A stretch of DNA of 64,000 bases from Paenibacillus sp. N3.4 (GTDB lineage Bacteria; Bacillota; Bacilli; Paenibacillales; NBRC-103111), in the NCBI RefSeq assembly GCF_008017805.1, contig NZ_VRTT01000001.1:248001-312000 (forward strand), in the 5' to 3' direction. A program made the translations under genes and the position numbers. Below the pieces are notes generated by a model. The model worked only from the letters and a program-made list of their open reading frames with translations. It was not told the origin of the DNA and made no database searches. Of this stretch, positions 33,453 to 42,863 are shown piece by piece (within the stretch, counting starts at the first letter, position 1; each line of letters opens with the position of its first letter).

Positions 33453-34454
33453 CTATTTATTAGACTCGAGTTCATTCACAAGTCCGAATTCATATCCCTT
33501 TTTCTTAATCTCTTTACAGATGCGGTCCAGCGCCTGCATGTTTTCTTCAGACCCCTGGTGCATCAGAATGACATTGCCATCGTGCAAATTATTCATGATG
33601 TCATTATATGGATCTTCAGCCCCGTTTTTCCTTGGCTCCCAATCCTTCATTGCCGTAGACCAGAAAACGGATGTATAACCCATTGAGGACACCAGACTTA
33701 AATTATGCATATTATAATGGCCAAATGGAAACCGGAAATACTTTTCCAATTCCTTGCCTGTGAGCTGTTTATACAGCGCTTCGAAATCAGTAATTTCTTT
33801 GCGAATCTGATCATCGGTCATCTCATTGAAATCATTATGCGTCATGGTATGATTGGCAATAAAATGGCCATCTGCGACGACCTTTTTTAAATAATCGGGA
33901 TTTTTCTTAATGTTATTTCCGGAAATAAAGAAATTTGCTTTTACACCATTTTCCTTCAGTGATTTGAGCATAAGGTCAACTTCAATCAAAGGTCCACCAG
34001 CATCAATGGTGAGATAGACCTTCTTTCCTGTTCCCACCCAAACCGCCTTCTGATCTTCTGTGAAGGATTTAGTTTCTTTAGGGAAATCAGGGACTTGCCC
34101 TGTCTTCTTTTTCATATAATACCAAGAGTACGGGACACGGTCGGCAGTGGTGTTTTTCGTTTTGTTGTAATCCCCTACGACAACAGGCTTCGGGGTTGAT
34201 GTCGAACTCGTTGGCGCCGATGGCTTCGGTGTAGCACTTGGAATAACCGTTGGTTGAGGAGTAGGTATAGGTGTAGCTGTAGCTGTTGGTTGAGGAGTTG
34301 GCGTTGACGGTTTACTGGTGGGCCCGGGCGTTGCAGTTGCTGCCGCGGGAACAGACTTATCGGATGGTGAGGAAAGCAGGCTTTGGTCTGCACAACCGAT
34401 CAATGTTGCGCTAAGCGCGATCAGCAGTGCAGCACTTTTGGTAATTGGAGTCAT
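33453..34454 (-). CDS. Lipoprotein polysaccharide deacetylase, PdaA-like
   Basis: About 333 aa from an ATG at 34454 (GAGGTG upstream). N-terminal lipobox LIGC near residue 22, then a Thr/Pro-rich linker (about 35-90) and a NodB domain. The first motif is TIDAGG instead of the usual TFDDG, the second is HTMTHND, and a FRFPFGHYNMHN region and late ILMHQGSEEN follow. These match the MurNAc-deacetylase PdaA branch that makes muramic delta-lactam in spore cortex. The Asp-to-Ala change at the second catalytic-dyad position is shared by that branch as Asn or Ala. Confidence 0.85.
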   Translation of the reverse strand: MTPITKSAALLIALSATLIGCADQSLLSSPSDKSVPAAATATPGPTSKPSTPTPQPTATATPIPTPQPTVIPSATPKPSAPTSSTSTPKPVVVGDYNKTKNTTADRVPYSWYYMKKKTGQVPDFPKETKSFTEDQKAVWVGTGKKVYLTIDAGGPLIEVDLMLKSLKENGVKANFFISGNNIKKNPDYLKKVVADGHFIANHTMTHNDFNEMTDDQIRKEITDFEALYKQLTGKELEKYFRFPFGHYNMHNLSLVSSMGYTSVFWSTAMKDWEPRKNGAEDPYNDIMNNLHDGNVILMHQGSEENMQALDRICKEIKKKGYEFGLVNELESNK

Positions 34455-34540
34455 AATTAGCACCTCGTTTATGTTGAATACTCACGTATTCATTTCGACA
34501 GTGCCGGACAAATTACCTGCCCAATTGTTATCAAGCCACA

Positions 34541-34960
34541 TTATTTCGTAGCGCGATATGTCAAATATTGAAGAATCGTAATCAGAATAAAGGCTGTCCC
34601 AGCTAGCATAGGGATCGTAATGAAGCCCAACCAATTGATGTAATCCGTATCACAAGGAACAGGTCCGCATGAAGTTGCTGATTCATGGAAGACACCGGTT
34701 TGAAGTAAAACATGATAAATTGAAATACAAGCTCCCCAAATAGTAAGCGGCAGAACATAAATCGTAAGCTTATAGTCTCTGCGCACCGCGGCGATCCCTA
34801 AAATAATCACAAGTGGATACATCAGAATACGTTGATACCAACATAATTTACAAGGTAAAAAATGCATGATCTCCGAGAAATATAAGCTTCCTAGTGTAGC
34901 AAGTAAAGCAATTAACCAGGATAGATGCATCCCATTATCTCTTAACCATTTTTTCGACAT
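34541..34960 (-). CDS. bdbC: BdbC/DsbB-type thiol oxidase
   Basis: A 139-aa four-helix membrane protein. The quinone-facing C-x2-C is LPCKLCWYQRI (near residues 37-40) and the second Cys pair is SCGPVPC (near 96-101), as in DsbB. It reoxidises a partner thioredoxin-like protein (BdbD/DsbA) for disulfide formation outside the cell. No such partner is adjacent. Length and motif spacing fit BdbC well. Confidence 0.92.
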   Translation of the reverse strand: MSKKWLRDNGMHLSWLIALLATLGSLYFSEIMHFLPCKLCWYQRILMYPLVIILGIAAVRRDYKLTIYVLPLTIWGACISIYHVLLQTGVFHESATSCGPVPCDTDYINWLGFITIPMLAGTAFILITILQYLTYRATK

Positions 34961-35093
34961 GTGATCTTGTCCTCCCCTTCTCCCTTATTATAGAAAAATT
35001 CAGATCGGAAGTCTATGAAGAGGAGTGAGACTCTCTACGGAGCAGGAATGAAAAAGTGGCTGAGCAGATAACCTGCACAACCACTTATGAGCG

Positions 35094-36254
35094 TTATACC
35101 GAGAAGCTATAAGCGACTTCTTTCGTTTGTTTGACTAAACTGCTCCACTGCTCAACAGGAACGATATCCACTACCGCTTTAATGGGAATCGTTTTGAAAT
35201 CCAGCTGCGGCACATCCTCCAGCTTCATTCGATTGGTAACCAAGCGGTCCAACCAGCCAGGCACTTGTTTCTCCATCTGCTGCAGACGGTAGATGGCCGT
35301 CTCAAAATCTTTGCGTGATGCATTCACGGAACCCATCACGCATTTGTTTTCAAGCACCATGCTGTGGTTCAGCTTGTCTGACCCAATCTCCAGCTTCCGG
35401 TCCGCCGGCGTCACACCGAGCAGCGCCAACACTCCATTAGGCGCTAGAATGGACATAGCCTCGAAAGCAAGCGGGCTGTAGCCCGTGCATTCGAGGATTA
35501 AGTCAAACGGCTTGTTGATTGCTTTCGCATACGCCGTCAACGTCTCTGGGCCTCCTGCTGCGCCGGCTTGCTGATAAATGCCTCCGGTGTCCTTCACAAG
35601 CTGCGCTTGCAGACTCTCGGGTGGTGACATGGACCAAACATACACGTCCAGTCCCAGTAATCGGCAGGTCATCGCAGCCAGCAATCCCAGCGGCCCTGAG
35701 CCAAGGATCAGCGCGGTCTGCGGCTCCCAAATCAACCTTTGCTGAATCCTCAGGACTTGATCCCACACTTTCTCAACGATACTTTGCGGCTCCGCCAGCA
35801 TACCATGTTTCAGCAGCTCAGTCGGGACCTGCACAAGATATCGTCCCTCTTCTTTATAGAACTCAGAGAGGAAGCCGTGAGCCCCTCTAATTCCCCGCTC
35901 TACATACTCCCCTGTTTGGCAAAAGTCCGCGCGACCATTGCGGCAATTAACGCAGACAAGATTTTTGCAAGGCCGTCTAACGATTGCGGTGACGAGATCT
36001 CCTACGGTAAAGCCGCTTTCAGCCCCAGCTTCAGCAACAACGCCAAGGGATTCATGACCCGTCGTCAAATCATCTTCGCCCAGCGGTGGCACGCCATATT
36101 TTTCCTGCAATATCTCCTTGTCCGTACCATCTAGTCCTACAGCCAATACCTTCACAATCACTTCTTGTGGATGTGAAAGTAGGGGATTATTTATTGTTTC
36201 CAGTCTGATGGAAGGATTCCCCTGCCTGAGGTCCTTCAGTCGAATCGCTTTCAT
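35094..36254 (-). CDS. Zinc-type glucose 1-dehydrogenase (MDR superfamily)
   Basis: A 386-aa medium-chain dehydrogenase. The structural zinc cysteines lie in CKNLVCVNCRNGRADFC (near residues 95-112) and the coenzyme motif GSGPLGLLAA is near 186. The catalytic-zinc residues fit GHESLGVV. The long C-terminal region with LDRLVTNRMKLED matches the archaeal-type glucose dehydrogenase family. It sits 27 bases downstream of the GH15 gene on the same strand, so sugar released by that enzyme could be oxidised here. Confidence 0.85.
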   Translation of the reverse strand: MKAIRLKDLRQGNPSIRLETINNPLLSHPQEVIVKVLAVGLDGTDKEILQEKYGVPPLGEDDLTTGHESLGVVAEAGAESGFTVGDLVTAIVRRPCKNLVCVNCRNGRADFCQTGEYVERGIRGAHGFLSEFYKEEGRYLVQVPTELLKHGMLAEPQSIVEKVWDQVLRIQQRLIWEPQTALILGSGPLGLLAAMTCRLLGLDVYVWSMSPPESLQAQLVKDTGGIYQQAGAAGGPETLTAYAKAINKPFDLILECTGYSPLAFEAMSILAPNGVLALLGVTPADRKLEIGSDKLNHSMVLENKCVMGSVNASRKDFETAIYRLQQMEKQVPGWLDRLVTNRMKLEDVPQLDFKTIPIKAVVDIVPVEQWSSLVKQTKEVAYSFSV

Positions 36255-36281
36255 CTGATACGTCTCCTTCCAATTAACGAA

Positions 36282-38319
36282 TTACTGAACAACAGGTTCA
36301 AGTACTTTATCTTCACTTGCATCCACGGCTTGTTTGGTTCCCTTCGAAGTCAACTGTTTGATTTTGGACAAATACTCCTGCGTCACTTTGATGAAGGAAG
36401 CATGGGACCACGTTAGTGGTGAAACCGACATGGCTTCCCCTGTGAAAGGATGCACTTGCTCAGCCATCGCACCTGAAGGCGAAGCATGCTGAATAGCCCA
36501 ACGCATTAAATTTTCCGCTTCTACTAAGTCTTGAACTGTTTTCGAGGAGGCCACAAGCCACTCAGCATACCAAAGCGTACATATAAACCAAGGATTACCC
36601 GGTACCTTAGCAATATCATTCGTTACCTGATGATAATAGTCGTTCTCATAACGGGCGATACCTCCGATATCGGTATTTACCCACAATTTTTGTTTAAGAA
36701 TTTGCATCGTCACCACCATGCGGGGATCTTCCAGTTCAAATAATCCAAAATCAAATAATGCATACATACTCATATCTAATGTATAGTCAGGTACATAAGC
36801 GCTTGTTTCATCATTCCAGTATAAAGCACGCAAAAAGCGCTTCTCATTTTCTGCATAAAGCTGCTGTTCTGCAGCCTTCTTTACTTGAGCCGCGGTATCT
36901 GCATAATAGATGGAGCGCGCTTTATCTTGGTGATATTCGGCGAATCTGGAAGCAGCAATCAGTCCTGCGTACACGGATGCTACAGTGAAAGCCAATACGC
37001 CATATCGCTCTTCCCATAAGTCATAGGAAGGCAAAGGGAGTCCTGACGCATCGCGATAATGAACAAGAAAATCGGCTGCCGGCTTGACGAATTTCTCGTA
37101 ATCCTCAAGCGATTTATCCATCGTGCCCGCCAACTTATGATGATGCCACATGGCATACAGAACGAGTGCTGTTTCATCTTCTTGTATGGCCAGCTGTTTA
37201 TTTCCTTGTCCGTTCACCCAAGGATGCCAGCTGGAACCCACTGAACCATCCGGGTTATATTTATGCATAAGATAACCTTCGGGCGTCAGCACCTTCATAC
37301 AGAAGTCAAAAAATTTCCTGGATAATTCATAGTAGCCTGCTCGATCTAGAGCATGAGAAACCAACGCACCATCACGCGGCCACATATAAGAATATGTATC
37401 TCTGGCAAATTTCAAGATATCCGAATCGTTGGCAGCGATAATAGCGCCTCGATTATCAATATTTGTTCTGGTTATCAAGAGGCTTCTTTTGTAAAACGAC
37501 GCTATATCCGGCTTCAAGAGAGACAGTTGATGAGCATCCTGATTGACCCACTTTAACCAATAATCATGGGTACGCTGTAATAAGGCTTGGGGAGTGGCGG
37601 TTCGAAGCAATCTCTCCAGTCTTTCAACTTCAGCTTTACTACGTCCAAAACATATCCAAAACCAACCATCCTTCTTGCTTTTTGGAGGAATAATCATCGT
37701 TAATTCGATAACACCATCGACTGAGCCTTGGGCAATTGGATTCCCGCCCAGATTCCCATCCTCTGCATCACGCCAAGTTCCTTCAAGACCGTTAACTCCT
37801 TTTTGACCTGTTGCATAACCGCTTGGCATCGCTTTTTCCGTATCCGGAGATAAGCAAGATAATGACATATACCGATGACCTTTATAAAATATAAGTGAAT
37901 GCAGCTCCGGGTCAAAAAAATATGGTATCTCCAATGCCATTTCCATAGATTTGCAGATCCAAGTGAAAATATAATTTGATCTGACGCTCCGTATCAAAGC
38001 GATTTTCCACACTAACCTTACGTAAAAACACATTTTGTTGAACATCAACACCGTCGCGAAAATTAAGACTTAAACCTAAACGGTCATGACTGCAGATCGT
38101 GTTCGTTACCAGCGAATCCTCCAAGTAATTAAGATTTTGAGATACTTCCGGATGATCAATCCAAAAAAATTCTTCCTCACACCAAACGCCAAAATGTGAG
38201 AGATGATCACTAGATTGATTCTCCTGACCTACTAAAGGGTAATACATGTCACGAATATTATAAGCAGCATCGAAATTAATAAGGACATTCCCATTCCCAA
38301 TCGGTAAATCTCTTGCCAT
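36282..38319 (-). pseudogene. GH15 glucoamylase-like enzyme, split by a frameshift
   Basis: The N-terminal frame (38319-37912) reads MARDLPIGNGNVLINFDAAYNIRDMYYP, typical of GH15 starts. The C-terminal frame (from about 37926) carries TYSYMWPRDGALVSHAL, LPSYDLWEERYG and SHASFIKVTQEYL, the catalytic (alpha/alpha)6-barrel motifs. The frames meet at a run of seven Ts on the coding strand (37914-37920): removing one T gives GDTIFFDPELHS without interruption. Such enzymes hydrolyse alpha-glucans or trehalose in the cytosol. No signal peptide. As read, the long C-terminal part would need its own start and none has a good ribosome site. Natural slippage at the T run is possible. Confidence 0.88.
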
Positions 38320-38492
38320 ATCATCAACCTCTTTCCAACCAAGATGTTGCTTCTAATTTACCTTGTAAGAGGCTTAAATATGCATGACATCATCTTTGAG
38401 AGTAATCGAGGTAATTGCTACCAATTTATGCTTTATCCATGTTCAAATCATCATAATTCGATTACAATATGTAACATATGGAGGGATTCATT

Positions 38493-39146
38493 ATGCAGCA
38501 ATTTGAAGGATTCGGAAAATTTTTAGAAAGCCTTAGAGGTAAAATGTCATTGCGTGAAGCTGCTCATAAAAGCGGACTTTCGCATGCTTATATTCGTGAC
38601 TTGGAATTACAGCGAAACCGCTCGACGAATGAAAAAATAAAACCTTCTCCCGTCACTTTGAGAAAGCTTTCAGATGCCTATAAATTCTCTTATACAGAGC
38701 TCATGGAAAAAGCAGGTTATCTTGAAAAAGAAGACCTTCCTCTTGCAGAGGATCAGCTACCTGTGCATAATGTCCTTTATATCGAAGTCAGTGCCAAAGA
38801 AATAACCTACCATACCCAAACCGAGAAATTGAACAGAAGCGTCAATTCCTTGTTAGATTTCAGTCATTTTCTAGATAACTTAGAGGACCAAGGGTTTAAA
38901 AAAATGGATACCGACTTATTCGTCAATCTGAATCTCGTTGAAAAATATATAGAAAGAGAAGGGAAACTATATTTTGATTCTTTAGGCATTGGCAAATATG
39001 TCGTCATCGCCGCTATTCGTCAGAAGAAGTATCATGAACAGATTATAAGCAGTGTAGCCCGCAACACCGGTATGGGCTTAAACTTTCAATTTGATCGAAA
39101 AGCAGCCTCGGATTCTCTGTTCTCACCTCTGAAACGGCCTATTTGA
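38493..39146 (+). CDS. HTH (XRE) regulator fused to a LytTR-like domain
   Basis: 218 aa from the ATG at 38493, whose AGGG site lies inside the longer frame from 38478. Residues about 8-65 form an XRE helix-turn-helix (SLREAAHKSGLSHAYIRDLELQR) with an extended first helix. Residues about 88-210 have the beta-strand order of LytTR domains: VLYIEVSAKEITYHTQ, FVNLNLVEKYIEREGKLYFD and IRQKKYHEQI. Two DNA-binding folds in one protein are unusual. It may bind two half-operators. It stands alone between the GH15 gene and the glycosidase. Confidence 0.72.
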   Translation: MQQFEGFGKFLESLRGKMSLREAAHKSGLSHAYIRDLELQRNRSTNEKIKPSPVTLRKLSDAYKFSYTELMEKAGYLEKEDLPLAEDQLPVHNVLYIEVSAKEITYHTQTEKLNRSVNSLLDFSHFLDNLEDQGFKKMDTDLFVNLNLVEKYIEREGKLYFDSLGIGKYVVIAAIRQKKYHEQIISSVARNTGMGLNFQFDRKAASDSLFSPLKRPI

Positions 39147-39162
39147 CTACATTTACAAATAA

Positions 39163-39206
39163 AGGAGGAAATTTCAGCGAAAACTGAAACTTTTGCCTCC
39201 TTTTAT
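39163..39206. terminator. Terminator of the HTH-LytTR gene
   Basis: AAGGAGG-TTCAG pairs with CTGAA-CCTCCTTTT with an unpaired interior. Confidence 0.75.
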
Positions 39207-39259
39207 TCGTTTATTTAATGTGGGTTTAATTATGTGTAGAGAGGATGCGTTGAGAACAA

Positions 39260-40375
39260 ATGGCGTTACAGCAAACAGCCTCCCAGCTGCCTTCTCGTCA
39301 ACAAGTTAAAATGAAATCGAAGCTCTCCGGCATTATACGGTTCATCATGTACACGTTACTTGTGTTTGTTGTGCTTTTCATGGGGGTTATGGGTTGGTTT
39401 TTCCTTACCTTATCGGGTTCTAACGTCAGATACATGATGGCCGATACGTTGATTACGACTCAACACCGAGATTGGGCCAAATATTTGATCGGCTCCACCG
39501 AGCTGCAGACCCGCGTTGAAGCCTATTGGAAAAAATTTGATGAAATGGGCGATGAAAAGGATAAAGGTATTGTCGAAATCGAGCACAACACGAAGACACC
39601 TGTCATCGAAAAGAAAGAGCTGGTCACGATAGAACCGATCTCCGGAACGAATTTCAAGGGACAGCTGGTCACGATATCAGATCCCAAAAAATTAAGAATT
39701 GCTGTTCCTGAGAAAGCTGGCAAAGGAGAGAAAGTCTCCTCCATGGTCAAAAGAACAGGAGCTGTTCTCGGCGTAAACGGCGGCGGTTTCATCGACCCGA
39801 ATTGGGAAGGTAACGGTTTTCAACCTGAAGGGATCGTTATCTCCGGCGGCAAAATTTTCTATAATGATAAAGGCATGAATGGGACTGTGCAGGTTGTTGG
39901 GATTGATAAAGAGGGGCGCATGATAGCGGGGAAATACAAGGTTTCTGAACTTATAGACATGGGCGTTCAGGAAGCGGTCTCGTTCAGTCCGCGCTTCATC
40001 GTCAATGGAGTCGGACAGATCAAGAGCCAAGCCGATGGTTGGGGTATCGCGCCACGCACAAGTATGGCTCAAACGAAGGACGGCTCCATTCTCTTTGCCA
40101 TAATCGACGGCAGACAGAAAAACAGCATTGGTGCTACTCTCTATGATATTCAGGAAATTTTCCTAGAGCACGGAGCTGTTACTGCCGCTAACTTAGACGG
40201 TGGGGCTTCTACTGTACTTGTCCATAACAATGTCATCGTCAACAAACCGTCAAGTGAATATGGAGAACGCTATCTGCCTACAGCCTGGCTTCTTTTCGAT
40301 CATCCGGAAACGGCTGTGATTAAGAATGTATGGGAAGGCCTGGATATAAGCAAAATTGATCCATCTAAGTGGTAG
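39260..40375 (+). CDS. Phosphodiester glycosidase (NAGPA-type) membrane-anchored protein
   Basis: A 371-aa protein with one N-terminal helix (about residues 25-52) and an extracellular domain matching the phosphodiester glycosidase family: VLGVNGGGFID, GNGFQPEGIVISGG, SFSPRFIVNG, APRTSMAQTKDGSILFAIIDGR and AANLDGGASTVLV. Family members (uncovering-enzyme-like, YomE-type) act on phosphosugar or exopolysaccharide/teichoic acid links. The outward domain fits a cell-surface role. Confidence 0.88.
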   Translation: MALQQTASQLPSRQQVKMKSKLSGIIRFIMYTLLVFVVLFMGVMGWFFLTLSGSNVRYMMADTLITTQHRDWAKYLIGSTELQTRVEAYWKKFDEMGDEKDKGIVEIEHNTKTPVIEKKELVTIEPISGTNFKGQLVTISDPKKLRIAVPEKAGKGEKVSSMVKRTGAVLGVNGGGFIDPNWEGNGFQPEGIVISGGKIFYNDKGMNGTVQVVGIDKEGRMIAGKYKVSELIDMGVQEAVSFSPRFIVNGVGQIKSQADGWGIAPRTSMAQTKDGSILFAIIDGRQKNSIGATLYDIQEIFLEHGAVTAANLDGGASTVLVHNNVIVNKPSSEYGERYLPTAWLLFDHPETAVIKNVWEGLDISKIDPSKW

Positions 40376-40378
40376 TAC

Positions 40379-40422
40379 TAAAAAAGAAGGAAGCCCACTT
40401 ATATACGGGCTTCCTTCTTTTG
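40379..40422. terminator. Bidirectional terminator
   Basis: AAAAAGAAGGAAGCCC pairs with GGGCTTCCTTCTTTT between the convergent glycosidase and YtxH genes. Confidence 0.9.
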
Positions 40423-40435
40423 CATTGCTAAGCAA

Positions 40436-40804
40436 TTAGCGATTCCCTACAATAACCAAATCTTCTGCTGCTTCAGAAGCTTCTATGTCAATGGCACATG
40501 CATCGGACGTTCTGACGTCTTTCCACGAGCGAACGGTTTCCACAACGGTAACCGCAGCATCTTTAGCTTTACCATAGAGGTCTGATGTTGCTTCACCTAC
40601 TGTTCTTGCCACGTCTTGCGTCTTTTGGCTCACTGTACTTGCGATTTGCACCGTTTTATCACTAACCGTTTGGGCATGATCGGCGATATCGCCTCTCAGT
40701 TCACGACCGGATTTGGGCGCAAACAGCAGTGCTGTCGCCGCTCCGAGTAATCCTCCAACAACCGCTCCGATGAGAAGATCTTTTCCTCTTGTTTCATTGG
40801 ACAT
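40436..40804 (-). CDS. ytxH: YtxH domain protein
   Basis: 122 aa from the ATG at 40804 (AGGAGTGG upstream). One N-terminal glycine-zipper helix (LLIGAVVGGLLGAATALLFAPKSGRELRGDI) is followed by an amphipathic coiled-coil (TVSQKTQDVARTVGEATSDLYGK), the typical YtxH layout. Induced by general stress in Bacillus. Its 14-base distance to the upstream gene shows an operon. Confidence 0.88.
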   Translation of the reverse strand: MSNETRGKDLLIGAVVGGLLGAATALLFAPKSGRELRGDIADHAQTVSDKTVQIASTVSQKTQDVARTVGEATSDLYGKAKDAAVTVVETVRSWKDVRTSDACAIDIEASEAAEDLVIVGNR

Positions 40805-40817
40805 ATGAAATCCACTC

Positions 40818-41264
40818 CTATTTGTCTGATTTGGCCATTCGATTAGCCTGCCATCTTTGCCATAACTCAAAGCCTGTTGTGGCCCATTCCAAAGCATCTT
40901 GCAATCGTTTCTGGTGGGTATGCACAACCTTTTCCACACCTTGAACCGATTGGTTCATCACCCGCGATGCCTTACCAAGCGCAGAAGCCACATCCCCTAT
41001 AGCTGCTCCTGCCTGTTCAATGGTGCGTAGGCATGGCTGTAGTACCCTTACTTGGTCATGTACTTCTTCCGTGAGCTGTGCAGCCTGACTTATCCATTGC
41101 TCGGCCTGCTCTGCTGTCAGCTCTACACTCTTTTTCACTTGAACGATGGCTTCACCTAAGCTCTTCAAGGTATGTGTAGCTGCAAGCAATACCCGAAGGG
41201 TAAAGCCGACCAGTAGGATAAAAGCAACAGCTGCGCTAACGACACTTATTTCTATCCATGTCAT
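40818..41264 (-). CDS. ytxG: DUF948 protein, YtxG-like
   Basis: A 148-aa protein with one N-terminal transmembrane helix (about residues 5-26) and a long helical region (SVELTAEQAEQWISQAAQL, VQGVEKVVHTHQKRLQDAL). The ytxGH pair is the classic sigmaB-type stress operon of Bacillus, and the order here is the same. It is divergent from the KDPG aldolase gene. Confidence 0.85.
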   Translation of the reverse strand: MTWIEISVVSAAVAFILLVGFTLRVLLAATHTLKSLGEAIVQVKKSVELTAEQAEQWISQAAQLTEEVHDQVRVLQPCLRTIEQAGAAIGDVASALGKASRVMNQSVQGVEKVVHTHQKRLQDALEWATTGFELWQRWQANRMAKSDK

Positions 41265-41468
41265 GAAGGGTACCTCCTGTGTGTTTGCCTTGAAATGCTT
41301 GCCAAACAGAATTTACTACCTGGGCGTTGATGACAGCTTCTAGACGAATGCCTATGATTTACTACAGTATAGGCAGGAGCGGACTGTTTTGACACAAAAA
41401 AACTGGAAAAATTTCTGGGACCTGTCATAATGAAAACAAAACAACCTTTCCACGTAGGAGGAATTCTC

Positions 41469-42101
41469 ATGAATCGCGAGCAAGGAATGAACCAAATCGA
41501 ACGTACGCGTATCATTGCCATCGTGCGTGGCGTTCAACAATCTCAGATCGCAGCTGTTGCGGATGCCCTCCTTAAAGGCGGAGTAACCGTGATGGAGGTC
41601 ACACTGAATACCCCCGGGGCCTTACCTATGATCAAAGAGCTTCAGGATAAGTTTGGAGAGCACATGTATATCGGGGCAGGTACTGTCCTTGATCTGGAGG
41701 ATGCCAAAAAAGCCGTTCATGCGGGAGCATCCTTTTTGGTGACCCCCAATACCGATAAGGAAGTTATTCGCTGGGCCAAAAATAAAGACATTCCTATATT
41801 CCCAGGTGCCATGACCCCGACTGAAATCGTAAAAGCATGGAAAGCCGGCGCGACAGCTGTCAAGATATTCCCCAGCGCAAGCCTAGGTCTGCCTTATATC
41901 AAAGAATTGATGGGTCCGTTAGATCACATTCCGATGATGGCTGTCGGTGGCGTAACCGAAGAAAATATTAAACAGTTCCTTCAAATTGGTTGTTACGGAC
42001 TGGGTATTGGCGGTTCTTTGATTAATTTGAAAGAAATCGAAGCAGGAAACTTCGAGTGGATTACAGAAAAAGCAGCTGGCTTGATAGCAGCATCCGTGTA
42101 A
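41469..42101 (+). CDS. eda: KDPG aldolase (2-dehydro-3-deoxyphosphogluconate aldolase)
   Basis: 210 aa from the ATG at 41469 with AGGAGG upstream. Active-site features are E in VMEVTLNTPGAL, the Schiff-base Lys in AVKIFPSASLGLPYIKEL, and GAGTVLDLEDA. It splits 2-keto-3-deoxy-6-phosphogluconate (or the related 4-hydroxy-2-oxoglutarate) to pyruvate. It stands alone without an edd or kdgK gene, suggesting hexuronate breakdown, with glucose dehydrogenase genes 5 kb away. Confidence 0.93.
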   Translation: MNREQGMNQIERTRIIAIVRGVQQSQIAAVADALLKGGVTVMEVTLNTPGALPMIKELQDKFGEHMYIGAGTVLDLEDAKKAVHAGASFLVTPNTDKEVIRWAKNKDIPIFPGAMTPTEIVKAWKAGATAVKIFPSASLGLPYIKELMGPLDHIPMMAVGGVTEENIKQFLQIGCYGLGIGGSLINLKEIEAGNFEWITEKAAGLIAASV

Positions 42102-42107
42102 AGAAAA

Positions 42108-42155
42108 CAAAAAAACCATCCTCCTCATCAATCGTGAGGGTGATGGTTATTTATT
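42108..42155. terminator. Bidirectional terminator
   Basis: AACCATC-CCTCA pairs with TGAGG-GATGGTT with T-rich tails between the convergent eda and regulator genes. Confidence 0.78.
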
Positions 42156-42779
42156 TGGGCGAATCATATAGACACATTTACTTGCGCCTTTGGCCAAGCA
42201 TTCTGTTCGCTCCACTTTCGCATCGAGCAAATTCTGAAATAACGCAAGCTCACAGCGGCATGCTTGCTGGAATGTATTCGCCACCTGCGTGATTGGACAA
42301 TTATGTTCACTGAACATGTACTCATCATCCCCAAGCTGTGACCAATCTACCATATAGCCATTCTCGTTCTGGATTAGAGCAAGCTCCGCTACTCGTTCTT
42401 CCAAGTTTTTGTCAATCATCCTAGGTTGATAACGAGATTCAAGTTTCCCTTGCCTGCCTTCAAATAATTGTTCGATCTTCTCATGACCTTCGTCTTCCAA
42501 TAATTCACCAAGTAAATCGAGCGTCAATTGCAAATATTTCTTAGGAAACAACTCATCTGCTTGCGGAGCCAAGGTGTATACGTTGGTTGGTCTGCCCATC
42601 GCCTGTCGTACAAGCTTCGTCTGGAGCAGATCATCCTTTTCCAAGGAGTTAATATGACGTCGAACAGCCATTTCAGTAATGCCAAGCTGTTTGGAAATAT
42701 CGTGAACACTAAGCGGTCCCTGAGTTTTGAGCATGGAAAGAATCACTTTGCGCGTGGATGTCTCAAGTGCATGATTCAT
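42147..42779 (-). CDS. Winged-helix regulator with Cys cluster, SufR-like
   Basis: A 210-aa protein. Residues 10-60 form a DeoR/ArsR-type winged helix (GPLSVHDISKQLGITEMAVRRHINSLEKDDLL). The C-terminal half carries cysteines in NCPI, ACRCELAL, TECLAKGASKC, the spacing seen in SufR-type regulators that sense an iron-sulfur cluster. If it binds a cluster, the target genes are likely cluster-biogenesis or redox genes, but none are adjacent. Confidence 0.75.
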   Translation of the reverse strand: MNHALETSTRKVILSMLKTQGPLSVHDISKQLGITEMAVRRHINSLEKDDLLQTKLVRQAMGRPTNVYTLAPQADELFPKKYLQLTLDLLGELLEDEGHEKIEQLFEGRQGKLESRYQPRMIDKNLEERVAELALIQNENGYMVDWSQLGDDEYMFSEHNCPITQVANTFQQACRCELALFQNLLDAKVERTECLAKGASKCVYMIRPNK

Positions 42780-42863
42780 TGGTCCACCTACCCTCGGAAC
42801 TGTAATTAAGTCTCATTTTACAGCATCCCGTACAATAAGTAAATTAAGAAACAACTATGTATG

